This document shows, piece by piece, positions 35,247-47,600 of a DNA stretch of 64,000 nucleotides. The notes beneath the pieces were generated by a model. It was not told where the DNA came from. It saw nothing but the letters and a program-made list of their open reading frames with translations, and ran no database searches. This stretch comes from Aplidium turbinatum (lineage: Eukaryota; Chordata; Ascidiacea; Aplousobranchia; Polyclinidae), in NCBI GenBank assembly GCA_918807975.1, contig OU964923.1, positions 20,627,235 to 20,691,234 of the forward strand, read 5' to 3'. Made by a program: the position numbers and the translations under genes. Position 1 is the stretch's first letter; each line of letters begins with the position of its first letter.

Positions 35247-35643
35247 ATGATATTTAGACAACCAATGTCAGCATCCAGAAACATATTTGCAATTGGCAAA
35301 AAGAGAAGATGGACAGTTGTCACACTAGTTGAGCGCAAGATGTCTTTATCTAGGAATAGATATCTCAGCTCTTATTTTTCAAAAAAAGATTACTCAAACA
35401 GAAAAGATTCGACCTATTTAAATAGACTTCAAACAGACTTGTATAATTCTTCACAATGTTTTCTTGTTGGTTCACCATTGAAAAGATTTTCATTGTTATT
35501 GCAACCTAATGCATGGAATGAGTTGGCATTATTAAACTTCCGTGGATATTCATCTTCATCAAGTGGTGAAGATGATAGCAAAGATGATTCTGAAGATGGG
35601 AGGGAAAAAAGTGGGAATGAGGGAGAGGTGTTTGATGGACAGG
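35247..35643 (+). CDS. LONP1: LONP1 exon 1: presequence and acidic linker
   Basis: The first 50 residues are rich in Arg, Lys and Ser with almost no acids ([20 protein letters not shown] and on), as in a matrix-targeting signal. After [11 protein letters not shown] comes a Ser/Asp/Glu-rich stretch that resembles the variable linker ahead of the Lon N-domain. The donor CAGG|GTGAGG at 35643 leaves one base that completes Asp with exon 2. The open frame continuing to 35687 is intronic read-through. Confidence 0.85.
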
Positions 35644-38600
35644 GTGAGGAAAAGTGTGGCCTCTTGTTTCTTTTAGATTGGCCATAACTTTTATCCATTT
35701 CAAACTGGTGTTTGGACATGTAGCCTGTGACTGTAGTTTTTGCATTTAATAAGTTATCGTACCTCATTTTTAAAGACTCATTTTCATTACAGTTTTTATA
35801 GCGGAGCATAATGTTCTAGCTTACTATAGTCTAAAAATATTTAACCTTGTTTATAGAGAGTTAAAAAAATCTACTAGCCTAAGGTTTATGAAATTTATGG
35901 TTATACTTTTATGATAATGCTTTTTCAACCATCCTTCAGTTTAGGTAGCAAAGCTAACACCTTGGGTTTAGACATTTTCTTATTCTACTGAATGTAATTA
36001 CCATACAACTATTTGTGCACTTTTTCAATGCCTTTTGTTAACATACTAATTACATGTGCTTAGGTTTTTTTTATCTATTTCATAGAGGTTGAATGACTTG
36101 CAAAGCCATGTACTTTTTACAACACCGTATGTAAATTTCTACCTGAATAAATGTTTTTTTTTAATGTCTCAACAAAATCATTTGTATGTTGAGAAGAGTG
36201 TATGATGTTATTGAATTAAATGCCAGGTGAACAGCCCCATTCAATTTTTAAAATAATTTGTGTGTTGTTCATCAATAATTCACTTTGACATTGCCCTATA
36301 TTTTTAGTTTGACCTGGATCAAATACAGTTAGCCTACTATACACCAAAAACCCTAACAGGCTGCTTCACCTTCATTGGGATAGAAGGTTCTTATGGCCTA
36401 TGGTGCATGCTTGTTTTAGTTCTTACTCATACTCAATTAGATATTATGTTTTCATGTCAGATGATGGTGATTCGCAAGTTGTCTATCAATCAGTCATGCC
36501 TGCTGGTGGTGCCTTGAGTACAATGAATGTTCCAGAAGACTTTCCACACGTACCCTTGATAGCTGTTTCTCGAAACCCAGTCTACCCTAAGTTTGCAAAA
36601 ATGATTGAGGTCAGATGTTTGATTTGTTCAGTTTTATTTAGGCTAGCTGTAGGCTATCGTTTAGTTCAAGTGTTAATATTTAGTGTTAATGTTTAAGTGT
36701 TATAAGGTTAACTATAAATGTTTCATCCAATTTTTTAATACTAGTGTTTTTGATGCAGATAAATTAAAATACTGCTGCCCAAATTCTATTACTCAACACA
36801 TGTAATATATTTAATTGTAACAGAAACTTATTGCTTTTCTCTTATCAAATTTTGAGACAAAATTAGCCTTTCAAAATTATATTTGTTTGGAAAAACGTTA
36901 CCACTATTCTTTCTCTCTTAGCACGGCATCAGAAAGCAATCATCTATTCTGTCAAATTTGCATATAGGTTTTATCTCTTAAAAAGTTAATATTTTATCAT
37001 GACTAGGGTGATTTTTTGTCACTAAAGTTATTTTTTTTAGTTGTACCAATTAACAAAAGAAATGTAGAACCAAAATTTCATGGTAATGAGGTTAATATTT
37101 AAGAAGTTATGAAGTTACCAAAAGTCACTTTTGTGTTTTTAGGTTACTTTTCATTTGTTAGGTCACTTTATTTTGCATACTTTTTTTGCTTAATTCCCTT
37201 ATTTATTTATCCTTCATTGCTACTGGAGAGAGGAATTTATATTCTATGTAATGCCAAGATTTTTAATATATCTTCTACTATGGTACGGATTTTAGGTTTG
37301 CACGAGCCTATGCTTGTTCGTATAGCTTGTATTCTCGTAAACTGGTAAAGCAATTTTTTCTATGAAACAAATTGTGTTAACTATATTTAGCCACTTGTTT
37401 TCGCTGCAACAGCTAAAGTGTTTGATTGACAGAAACTTCCTGCCAGAGAATGTAAAACATTACATATGTGTAATTTGAGCACAAATTGAAACTAACTTAG
37501 ATGCTTTTTTAGCCTATGTTGAATTGCTGCTATTTCTTTTGCTTTCTTGTTTTCGTTGAATAGGCTAAAGCAGTGGTTCCCAACCTTTTTTGGTGTCGGG
37601 GCCAAATTTCAAACTTCAGACTACGTATGGAGCCGCATGAAAACACTCAAGTAATTATAACGAAAATTTTAAAGCATGAAAGCATGTACCAACGAATAGC
37701 AACACCAACAAGAAAAATAACACAAATCAATTTAATGTCCAACTTGGCATTGGCTTTGAGCTTTAACAAGTTTGTCAAAGCGAGGCGCAATTGCAGAGGA
37801 TGCAGTAGCTGCTTGAGGTGGTCATCGGTCAACCGATTGCGATATTTATTTTTGATTGTGATCATTTTGCTGAAAAGTGCTTCACATACGTAAGTTGATC
37901 CAAATACAGAGGCGTTTTTCTGAGCATTGGTTTTCAAGTTGGGATACTTTCCCTCTGGAACTCAACTCCAAAATTCAAGTAGGTCTTTATTTTGAAATAA
38001 TTGTTTGAGCTCGATATTTGTCTAGCAACTCCAATTAAAAATTATCAGGAGCAGTGGCCACATTAACTGCAATAGGATTTGCAAACATGTTCATCATTGG
38101 AAAATATTAACGGAATGAATTTATTTTGATGAGTTCAACCGCCGCATTAACATTAACATTAACGGTAACCGGAAATGTGTTGTAATACCACCTGCAAGCT
38201 GCGTTTTCCAAAGACAAAGCTTGCAAAAGCAATTGCTGTGCTGTACAAATTGTGACAAAACTTGCTATTGCCTTGTAGAGTTCGATTTAGAGTAGAAAGG
38301 TGTGTAGTGAATCTAGTGATATCAACAAAAAACGCCAAATCAGCAATCCAAACTTCATCGCCAAGCTGAAAACTGTTAAACCGCGTGCTTTATGCTAATT
38401 GGTATTGGTTGCAAATTATTGGGCTTGTTTTTGTGTTGATTTGCCTGTTTTGGGCTTGATTTTTAGATTCACTTGCTTGTTTTCAAAAAACAACCTGGCA
38501 TCACTGTGTAAAATGAAAAGTTCAATGACAGTGCAACCTCTACGACACAACGACAATGCAGTTTGTAAACAATTTTGACTTCGTAAACAATTTTGACAAG

Positions 38601-41600
38601 TCAATAAATAGCCCTATTTATTATAAATACATTTTTTGTGGGATTTTCAGGGGTCAATGAGAGCCGCAAGAAGGCTAGCTTGGAGCCGCATGCGGCTCTA
38701 AGAGCCGCGGTTGGGAATCACTGGGCTAAAGCATGGCTACTCATTACTCAACTGGCGGACCGCGGTCCGAATCCGGACCTTCTGGGTGTTGAAGGTGGAC
38801 CTCGGGCTTATGGAAGAATAACTTTATTGCCACATTTTAAGGCCTTTTTAAACAGATTTCTATTATGGAAAAGCAATTTTTTGTGATTATCTAAGGAGCT
38901 GGGGGCTTCGCCTCCAGACCCCCCAACGCTTTGCCGTCTTCTCTGATGTGCGATCCACACAGCTACACCACAAAGAAACACAATACATTTTTTCCTTTTT
39001 TATTTCTTTGTTTGTTTCAGACAAAAATCCAAGTCATGTTACATAGGGTACTCGTTACTACCTGAAAAGTGTTTTGGTGCTCGTACTGGTTGTTTAATTT
39101 TCCTGGTTGCATGTAAAATATTCAACAGACCGCAAAAATATTCAACTTGTCAAAATGGACCTTTGCTAACATTAGTTGGGTAGCCCTGGGCTAAAGTTAC
39201 TTTTTGGTTACTTTTTCGCAAAATTAATGTCACCTTTTTGAGTTTTTTAGGTTACAAAAAAATCGCCCTAGTCATGACATAAACAGACAGACATATGACA
39301 CTTGTGGTCCATGTTGTTGGTTTTACAAACAATTTGCTGGAACTAAGTTTAATTCAGATTAAAGACCGTCGGTTGACCCAGTTGATCCGCCGTAAAGTCA
39401 GGCTATCCCTTCCATATGCTGGTGTGTTTGTAAAGCGAGATGACAAGAATGAAGCAGACATTATGCTTGATTTGGAAAAAGATCTCTATTCTGTGGGAAC
39501 ATTTGTGCAGATTCATGAAATGCATGACACGGGTGACAAATTACGAATGGTTGTCATGGGACACAGAAGGTTTGCTCAAAACTTTGCACAAATACTTCGT
39601 TGTGACTTTCATTGTACATCATTCTATGTTAATTAGAATTAAGTACGCTTTCTATTTTAACTCGCTACAATATTAATCACTAGGCTCAAGCTGTGTGGGT
39701 CACTGACAATCAATGAAGATGGTTCCACTTCATATGAATATGATGATTCAGCAGTTGGTGAAGGGACTCATCGTGATTCTCACCATGACAAAGCCGGCAC
39801 CAGGTAAATTATTTTCATTATCATATTCTACTTTAAGTGTGGTCCTCACTAGTGGAAATAGTTGATTTTTTTTAATAGAACGATTGTCTTCGCCCATTTA
39901 TTTTCATTATTCTGTCCATCGCATCTTCTTGTTTCAGTTAGACCTTGCTACCACATTCTTCATTTATTCTTTCCACATCCTTTTTGACCTCCACTTTTTC
40001 TCTTTCTATCTTTCTATCCTCTTTTTTTTCCTCCTTTTTATCAAAAAACTTTCTCAATTCTTTGCACATGCTCATTGCCCATATTATCTGACTTCATTTC
40101 TATTTGCCAGTTGGTGCATGGCTCCCCTTATATCTAGAATGTTGATCGTTTCTTTAATCCTTTTTTTCTCGTTTTCACTCTACTGTAAGTCTAAACATTG
40201 AGCTACCAATAACTTTTCTATTTTGCTCTAGGATAGATAGTTTACTATCTCATAACATTTTTGTTTCTCACTACCGGTACCTTACAGTATTGCAGGCAAC
40301 TCCGATAAACTTTTCTCTTCATCTCCGATAAACTTTTCTCTTCATTTTTATTGGACATTTTCTGCTGTACAATATTTCCCCATCTTCCCGCATTTTTTTT
40401 TCCGGTTCAATCTTGCCCTTGTTATCACGGAATGGCCCGTTTCGGTGAGTCCGATTCGGTGAGTCCGATTCGGTGAGTCCGATTCGGTGAGTCCGATCCC
40501 TTAACGGGGAATTTTTTCAATTTTTTTTTTAAATTATCGGGTACCGTAGCCTAATTATCATTGCCGTTTTAGGGTTAGGGGTTAGGAGTTAGGGTTAGAG
40601 GTTAGGAACTCACCGAATCAGACTCACCGAATCGGACTCACCGAATAGTAGCAGACCCTGGTTATCAGAGCTGCTCGTATTCACGAATTATGATTCCATT
40701 ACCTAGTACATATGTGTTCTCACTAATTTTTTATTGCAGCAGTTTAAATTTAGCATTTTCACAAAACTTATAAATTAAAATAATTTCCATCAAATATCAA
40801 CTTTTTTAGATCTGCCGAACGATCTTCTCGTTTGAAAGAAGGTATTTTGATGGGGCGAGTGGAAAACCTTCCAATGCCTGTTGCAGGAACAACTGAAGAC
40901 GTAAAATATCGTGTTTTTAAACTAGTTTTAAAAGCTTTGTAGTTTGTGTCATAAAGTGATTCTGATGTCTCTTAATCTCTGTTTTGGCTTTTTGGTGCAG
41001 GAGAATTGCAGGTCGTAAATTTTATTAGGATCTATGGATTGTAATATGATTCTATTTGAATAAGAGTGCTGATGAAGCCGTCTTTACGGCGGCAAAAGCT
41101 CAACAACATTGTTATTTAATTACCAAACTGATTGTTTTGATTTACTGATTTGTCATGTGTATTTTTCATTTTCTTTTTACCGTCTAATGCTCCAAGGTCC
41201 CAACATTAATGCCAGCAGCTTGTAGCAGAAAATGCAATTGAAGTTGTTTTTAGGCTTATGTCAACGCAGAATGAATCTTAAAAGTATTGTTGCAGTGATG
41301 GTGTATGTTTTTAACGTGACGTCATAAATGTTTAGATCAAAGCTCTTACTGCGGAAGTTGTGAAGACCATTCGTGACATCATTTCACTGAATCCCCTGTA
41401 TAGGGAATCGGTGGCACAAATCATTCAGGTAAATCGTGAATTTTGTTTAAACACGCGTTCTACTTTGCCTTCAAACTAAAGGTCTCCTCAGGAAAGTGCG
41501 TTATTATTTTATCAAGTACAGTATTGGGTTGCTCTTTAAAGTTGCTATATTAAATTTTTTCAATTAATTCATTTTATTCATAACAATTTTAAGTACTTTA

Positions 41601-44600
41601 CTGTTATCATTTGCCAAGTAGATCCAATATTTGAATGACCAGCGTTTGTAATATTCTCATCGTAATTGCATATGTTTGTGCATTTGCATTATATTGAGTT
41701 TTAAAAGCAGCCCGATGCGAAATCTGGGTGGAGGATCTTGGCCAAGAACACCACGAGCGATTTGTGGGCTGAGAATCAAACTCCGGAGCTTTTGAATTGC
41801 AGCCCAACGCTCACAATAGCCGCCATGTTATAGCAACTTTTAAAAAAATATCCAAGTTCTTTGTACTTTCATCCAGGCTGGCGAACGTGTTGTAGATAAC
41901 CCTGTTTATCTGAGTGATCTTGGAGCTGCACTGAGTAATGGGGACACTGTGGAGCTTCAAGATGTGTTGGAAGAAGATGATGTAACAATGATGTTTTCTC
42001 TACGTTGATTGTCCTTAATTTAACGTTACTACTGCGTTTTTATAACATTAATTTCCAATGTAAGTCCTCGGATCGTTGACACAAAGGTGGTTGAAGTTTC
42101 GGCGTTTGATGTTGAATGTTGCATTTTGTTAAACTTTCAACAGCTCTTCTGCAAACGGCTTTTTATCCAATTGTCTGTTCTTCGGTGAACACTGAACAGC
42201 TGTTTCTTCGGATCAAATAGTTGTGGTAGAAACACTGATATAGCATATGATTATGGATGATACATTGTATTTTACTTCGAAAACATATAGTGTAATTACT
42301 CTAAGATATAACCAAAGATTTAAAACATGTTGCTTTTGCCCATGCAAAACAATTATCCCGGGTCACTAAAAGCTTCACTTGGGTCAGCTCGGGTCAATAC
42401 AAGTTTAAGTAAATATTTATCTTATATATCAGTTTTTCTTTTCTGAACAGAACTCGTTTGAATGCAATCTTTTTATTTTCTTATTGTTTGCTCATCAGGT
42501 CCGCGAGAGGTTATATAAGTCGTTGTCGCTGCTGAAGAAAGAGCTGGAAGTCAGCAAATTGCAACAACGCCTTGGTCGTGAAGTAGAAGAGAAAATCAAA
42601 ACAGCTCACCGCAAATACATGCTTCAAGAACAACTGAAAATTATCAAAAAAGAATTAGGTGAAGGTTTTTCGCAAGTCGTATGAAGAAAAAATTCAATGA
42701 CTAGTTTTTGTGTAGAAGGAGCGATTCACATGGATTCAGCACAAGGCTGAGTACTCACCATAGAATAACGAGCATAGCCTTTTGCTGACCCTACCGATGC
42801 AGCCTCCACTTTAACGTTAACATTCCAATCGACAAAACGTTTCACGACATTCGAGTGTGGCGATCGTTAGACCCATGTGGTTGATGTAAAGTGGTCCCAT
42901 ACTCAGTCAGGGCATGAGTAGATAAGGTTTTCATCACACCGTAGGCCTTCGGCACTAACGAGAGTAGGATGGCCAGTTCCTTTCTCTCGGCCGCCTTTCC
43001 CTCAGCAACTATACGCGCACCAAATTTATTACACCCCGGGCAGAGGTGAGCGGTATTTACCAACAACGAGCTTAAGCCGGGAGTCGAATCAGGTTCGCAT
43101 TATTGGAAAGCCAGCGCCTTATCCGCTGGGGTATCGTATCACTGATTCATGCCACAGAGTTCTGCTTTTTCCAGTCAATTGAATCTTACCATTCCAGATA
43201 GAAAACAACCAAACCAGCTGTTGCCAAGGATGTACAGTTTTGTACGTTGTATGAAAATCTCTTAGATATCGGATTGAAAATTTAAAGCTTCTTTTTTTTC
43301 TTTATGTTCTACTATATATTTCGAAATACTCAAAGATTGAACTCTACTGTGGTAGTGAAATAGTGATTCTGTTGTTGTCAGGCAATTTAAAAATTTTTCT
43401 ACTCTTTTTACTCCACTTTTTGAAGTAAGATTTTGAATAATCTTTAACTTCATTATTCAGGACTCGAAAAAGAAGACAAAGACGCCATCCAAGAGAAGTT
43501 TCGAATGCGCTTGGAGAATTTGGATGTCCCCGATTATGTCCAGGAAGTTATTGACGAGGAATCCACCAAGCTCGGTTATCTTGACAACCACTCATCAGAA
43601 TTTAAGTAAGATGCAGTTGAAGTAATGGACTCGTGTCCTGCGTTCAACCACACTACCATGATGGGGGTTGCTTTTTGGTCATACAAAAAACATTGTTGAT
43701 AAAAGTTGTATTAACTAATTGAAGTGTTTGAGTTTTTATGGGTACCTGTAGCTTTGATTTAAGCAACTTTTTAGATTCGCTACAACTTTATCAGGTGTAC
43801 ACATTTGTATCACAACGTGCTTGTGTACACACCAAAAATAAGAGTTTCCAAGCTTGGAATTTGAACCGAATAATGTCTTGGTGCTTTCAGTGTAACTCGC
43901 AACTACTTGGACTGGCTTACGTCGATACCATGGGGAAAGTCTAGTGAAGATAATTTGAATTTGCAAACAGCGAAACAGGTTCGCTCTAGTTCTTTTCCTT
44001 CTACAATTTCGTTTCCTTCATCGCAGTTAACTGCAAAATACTTTTATTTACTATTGTTTCAATGTCGACAAACGAAATGTTTTTGAAAAATAGTAAGTGT
44101 ATCGCCGACTGTTTTTGTATTTCCAGAAGGTCTAGACGAGATGCTTTAGCTGTGTAATGTCAAAGAGTGGTAGTTACACCTGAGGATATGCATTGGAATT
44201 AGATACGGTACTGACTAGTTACTCGGCAAAGTTTTGTCAATACCTGAAGAACATTGAAGTCTTGTCCGGATCATCAATCTAGATCTTGTTTGAGCGACCG
44301 ACCAGAAGCAGAAGATAAGATTTTAATTTTTTTCTTTGTTAGATATTGAAAGAAGATCATTACGGGATGGAAGATGTGAAAAAACGCATCTTGGAGTTCA
44401 TAGCTGTCAGCATCCTCCGCTCTCATACACATGGGAAGATACTTTGCTTCCATGGTCCTCCTGGGGTTGGAAAGACCAGCATAGCGAAGTCCATTGCTAA
44501 GGCTTTGAACAGGAAGGCAAGTCGCAACTTTATCATCTCTTCTTCTTTCTTTGAACCTGGTGAAGTTAGTTTTACAAAACCGAACGTTAAATTAAAATAA

Positions 44601-47600
44601 CTGATATAGCCTATGTTTCTTGCGTAAAATCGTGCCTACGGTTGTTGTTAGTTATTGTTACATTTTAGTTGATATACTACTGGTGCCTATAATGACTTAT
44701 CTAGGAAAGCATGATTAAAGTTTTAGCTAATTTTAAGCAAAATTAATGAAAAACCTAACTAATACCACAAACGTTTATTCGCTTGTCATCGTCAAATAAT
44801 TAACTCAAAAGTGAATAGCTTCAATCCTCCTTTGCACGGCTGCTTGAATCCCACTTGGATCAACGTGTAGTTGTGAATGGCGCAGTGTCAGCCCTGTATT
44901 CGAATAAAAACATAATTGATATTTACTTTTTCTGATAATATTGTAGATTGATAAAGCTCTTGCTCACAGTACTTCCGGTTTAGCGTGGGAGGAATGCATG
45001 ACGTGGCAGAGATCAAAGGTCATCGGAGGACATACGTTGGTGCCATGCCTGGGAAGATGATTCAGTGCCTGAAGAAAACCAAGACAGAGAATCCATTGGT
45101 TCTGATTGATGAGGTCAGTCGAATGGCAATTAAACTAAGATTCCAATTAACATTCGGGTAAGATACTCAATCTCAACATCTTTTGGAATGGAACAAGGTC
45201 GTCGCCTTATGTCCATCCAGCACACTTGAGTGTGAAGCTTTGCAGACTCCTTAGTTACCGATCTCATGTTGAAAAGCTCAGAGTTTAAGTATCTGATTAT
45301 CCAGCCTTGACTGAATAATTTCAGGTTCGTGCCCAATCAGCTATTTCGCTATTCTGTCTAAGCTCTGCACTACTCCACCGCAGAATGTGCGTTTTCTGTG
45401 TGTGATCGTTGAGCGTATGCTAAAAGACTTGCTCAATATTGAACAACATCTGTCTCTGCGATCTACATCGCAGAATGCCTCAATCCAGCAATATCAATTT
45501 CTTGGACAAAATCTCCGAAAGATCTTCTGAAAATTGGATATGCATAAACAACAAGAAAAAATAATACTCAAGATTGCAACCCAAGGTAGCCTACATCATT
45601 TTTACTACAAAATTTCCTGGCGACTCAAATAAAAAGCTCCAGTGTCACTGGCAAACCATTGGACGAAAATGTTTTTATAGTCAACAAACGTTTGACATGC
45701 GGATGAATGCATTGAACTAAACCCTCCGTGGAATAAACATTATTAAGGATTCAATAAACTAAAAAATGACAAATCCATGGCGTAGTTCTGAAAATAAGAG
45801 AGACGTAATTTACGAAACTAAATAACTTTGCACTAAACAACACTAATCTGACAGCCACACAAGAAAAAAGTTACATCGGTTGATCGCAAGCACACACTCG
45901 CAAGGCCTGACACATATGTAACTGAACGTTGGTGCGGTTTGTAAAACCGATAAAAGAAGGCGGAGAGCTGAAGACACAAACGTGGAGCACTGGATCGGCG
46001 TGGACCCACTAAAAGTGTGGTTCCTTATAATTCGAGATGAATAAGCCACAAATGTACAACACGCACTTTTATTGTTTCTTGTATATTTGCATCAACTGAA
46101 GCTGCAAACAACCAACCATTGCAAACTTGTTTCAGGTTGACAAAATAGGAAAAGGCATGCAAGGCGATCCATCATCTGCCTTGCTGGAACTGCTTGACCC
46201 AGAACAAAACAACAATTTTCTCGATCACTATCTCGATGTGTCTGTTGACCTCTCCAAGGTTTTACTTTTTTCATTTTATGTAACAACTCTTTAACTCTTT
46301 TACTCGAAGTCGTACTTTCAGCTTTGCAAAATTTATTGTAACCTGTGAGCACTTATGGTTTAAATAAGTTATTTGTCAACAACGCTTTTTGCTTGTGTCA
46401 ATACTATTATAACGTTTTAGCGATCACATTCGATGTGCTTGCCCGATCTGTTATTGGTGGTTACTTTTATGTTTGGCAACATTAAAGTATCAGTATCCCT
46501 CGTCACATGATGCATTGTGACATCCTGCATCGAAATAAAACTGCACGTTATAATTGAAAGCCTTGTTCAGGTCTTGTTCATCTGCACGGCCAACGTGCTG
46601 CACACGATACCCGATCCACTGCGCGACAGGATGGAGATGATACAAGTGTCTGGATATGTCGCGAGGGAAAAGATGGCGATTGCAAGGGTAAGAAGTTAAC
46701 TGAGCATATCACCTATGGGCTTGGTGTTGCCGTAATAGACCCAGCAGAATAAGGATTCTCTTAAACAGACCCCTACGGTCACTCGTATTGATGATTACGA
46801 GATGATTCTCAACTAATCCTGATGTATCACTGCAGCAATACTTGATCCCGCAAGCACAAGCCTCATGCGGGCTCACCACAGATCGAGCTGTCATTCAAGA
46901 AAAGGCTCTGGACTCACTGATAAAGAATTACTGCCGAGAGAGCGGGGTCCGCAATCTACTCAAACAAATTGAGAAGGTAACCAAGCGATACTAAATTTAA
47001 AACAATTTAATCTTCTTAGTTTGGTCTATGAATTAAAAACCGTGTGATTTTTGACTCAAAAGAAGTTGAAATTTTTGCATTAAAGTTATAATGTTTTATC
47101 AGGTTCACCGAAAAGCCGCTTACAAAATAGTGAAGTCTGACGGCGAATTGGAAAAAGTCGTTATCACTCGCACTAACTTGAAGGACTTCTTGGGGAACCC
47201 GCTTTACAGCTCTGACCGCATGTATGACGTCACACCGCCTGGTGTTGTCATGGGACTCGCTTGGACGGCGATGGGTGCAAACGATTTTTCATTCCTCTCC
47301 CTCTGTTGAAACGCACTCAGTAACAACTTGCTGTCTATCAGAAAGCATTTTTGCGTATATAATATACATATTACTAACCCTACTTATTCCTAATAATGGC
47401 TAAAGCTCATCAGGCTAAAATTTTAATGTCGTATTGTATGATAATGATTGTATATCAAAAAGCATTGCAATGGTCTTCCAACCACATACAGGCTCAGTAG
47501 ATTGGTGAGATGATTGAGAGCTTTCAGAATGACTGAAGTGGTGTAAGCATATGTAAGAATACTTTCAAATTGCTTTCTGACCAGGTGGTTCCGTTTTGTA

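Noticed and set aside
36400-36460. Extension of LONP1 exon 2 upstream to an ATG at 36400
   Set aside because: The phase and the CAG acceptor at 36458-36460 join exon 1 directly; the upstream residues have no similarity to Lon.
37573-37893. 106-codon + strand open frame
   Set aside because: It is antisense to hAT transposase remnants and overlaps the element terminus.
40570-40615. Chromosome end or true telomere
   Set aside because: Only a few imperfect TTAGGG units, inside a bounded 233-bp element within a LONP1 intron.
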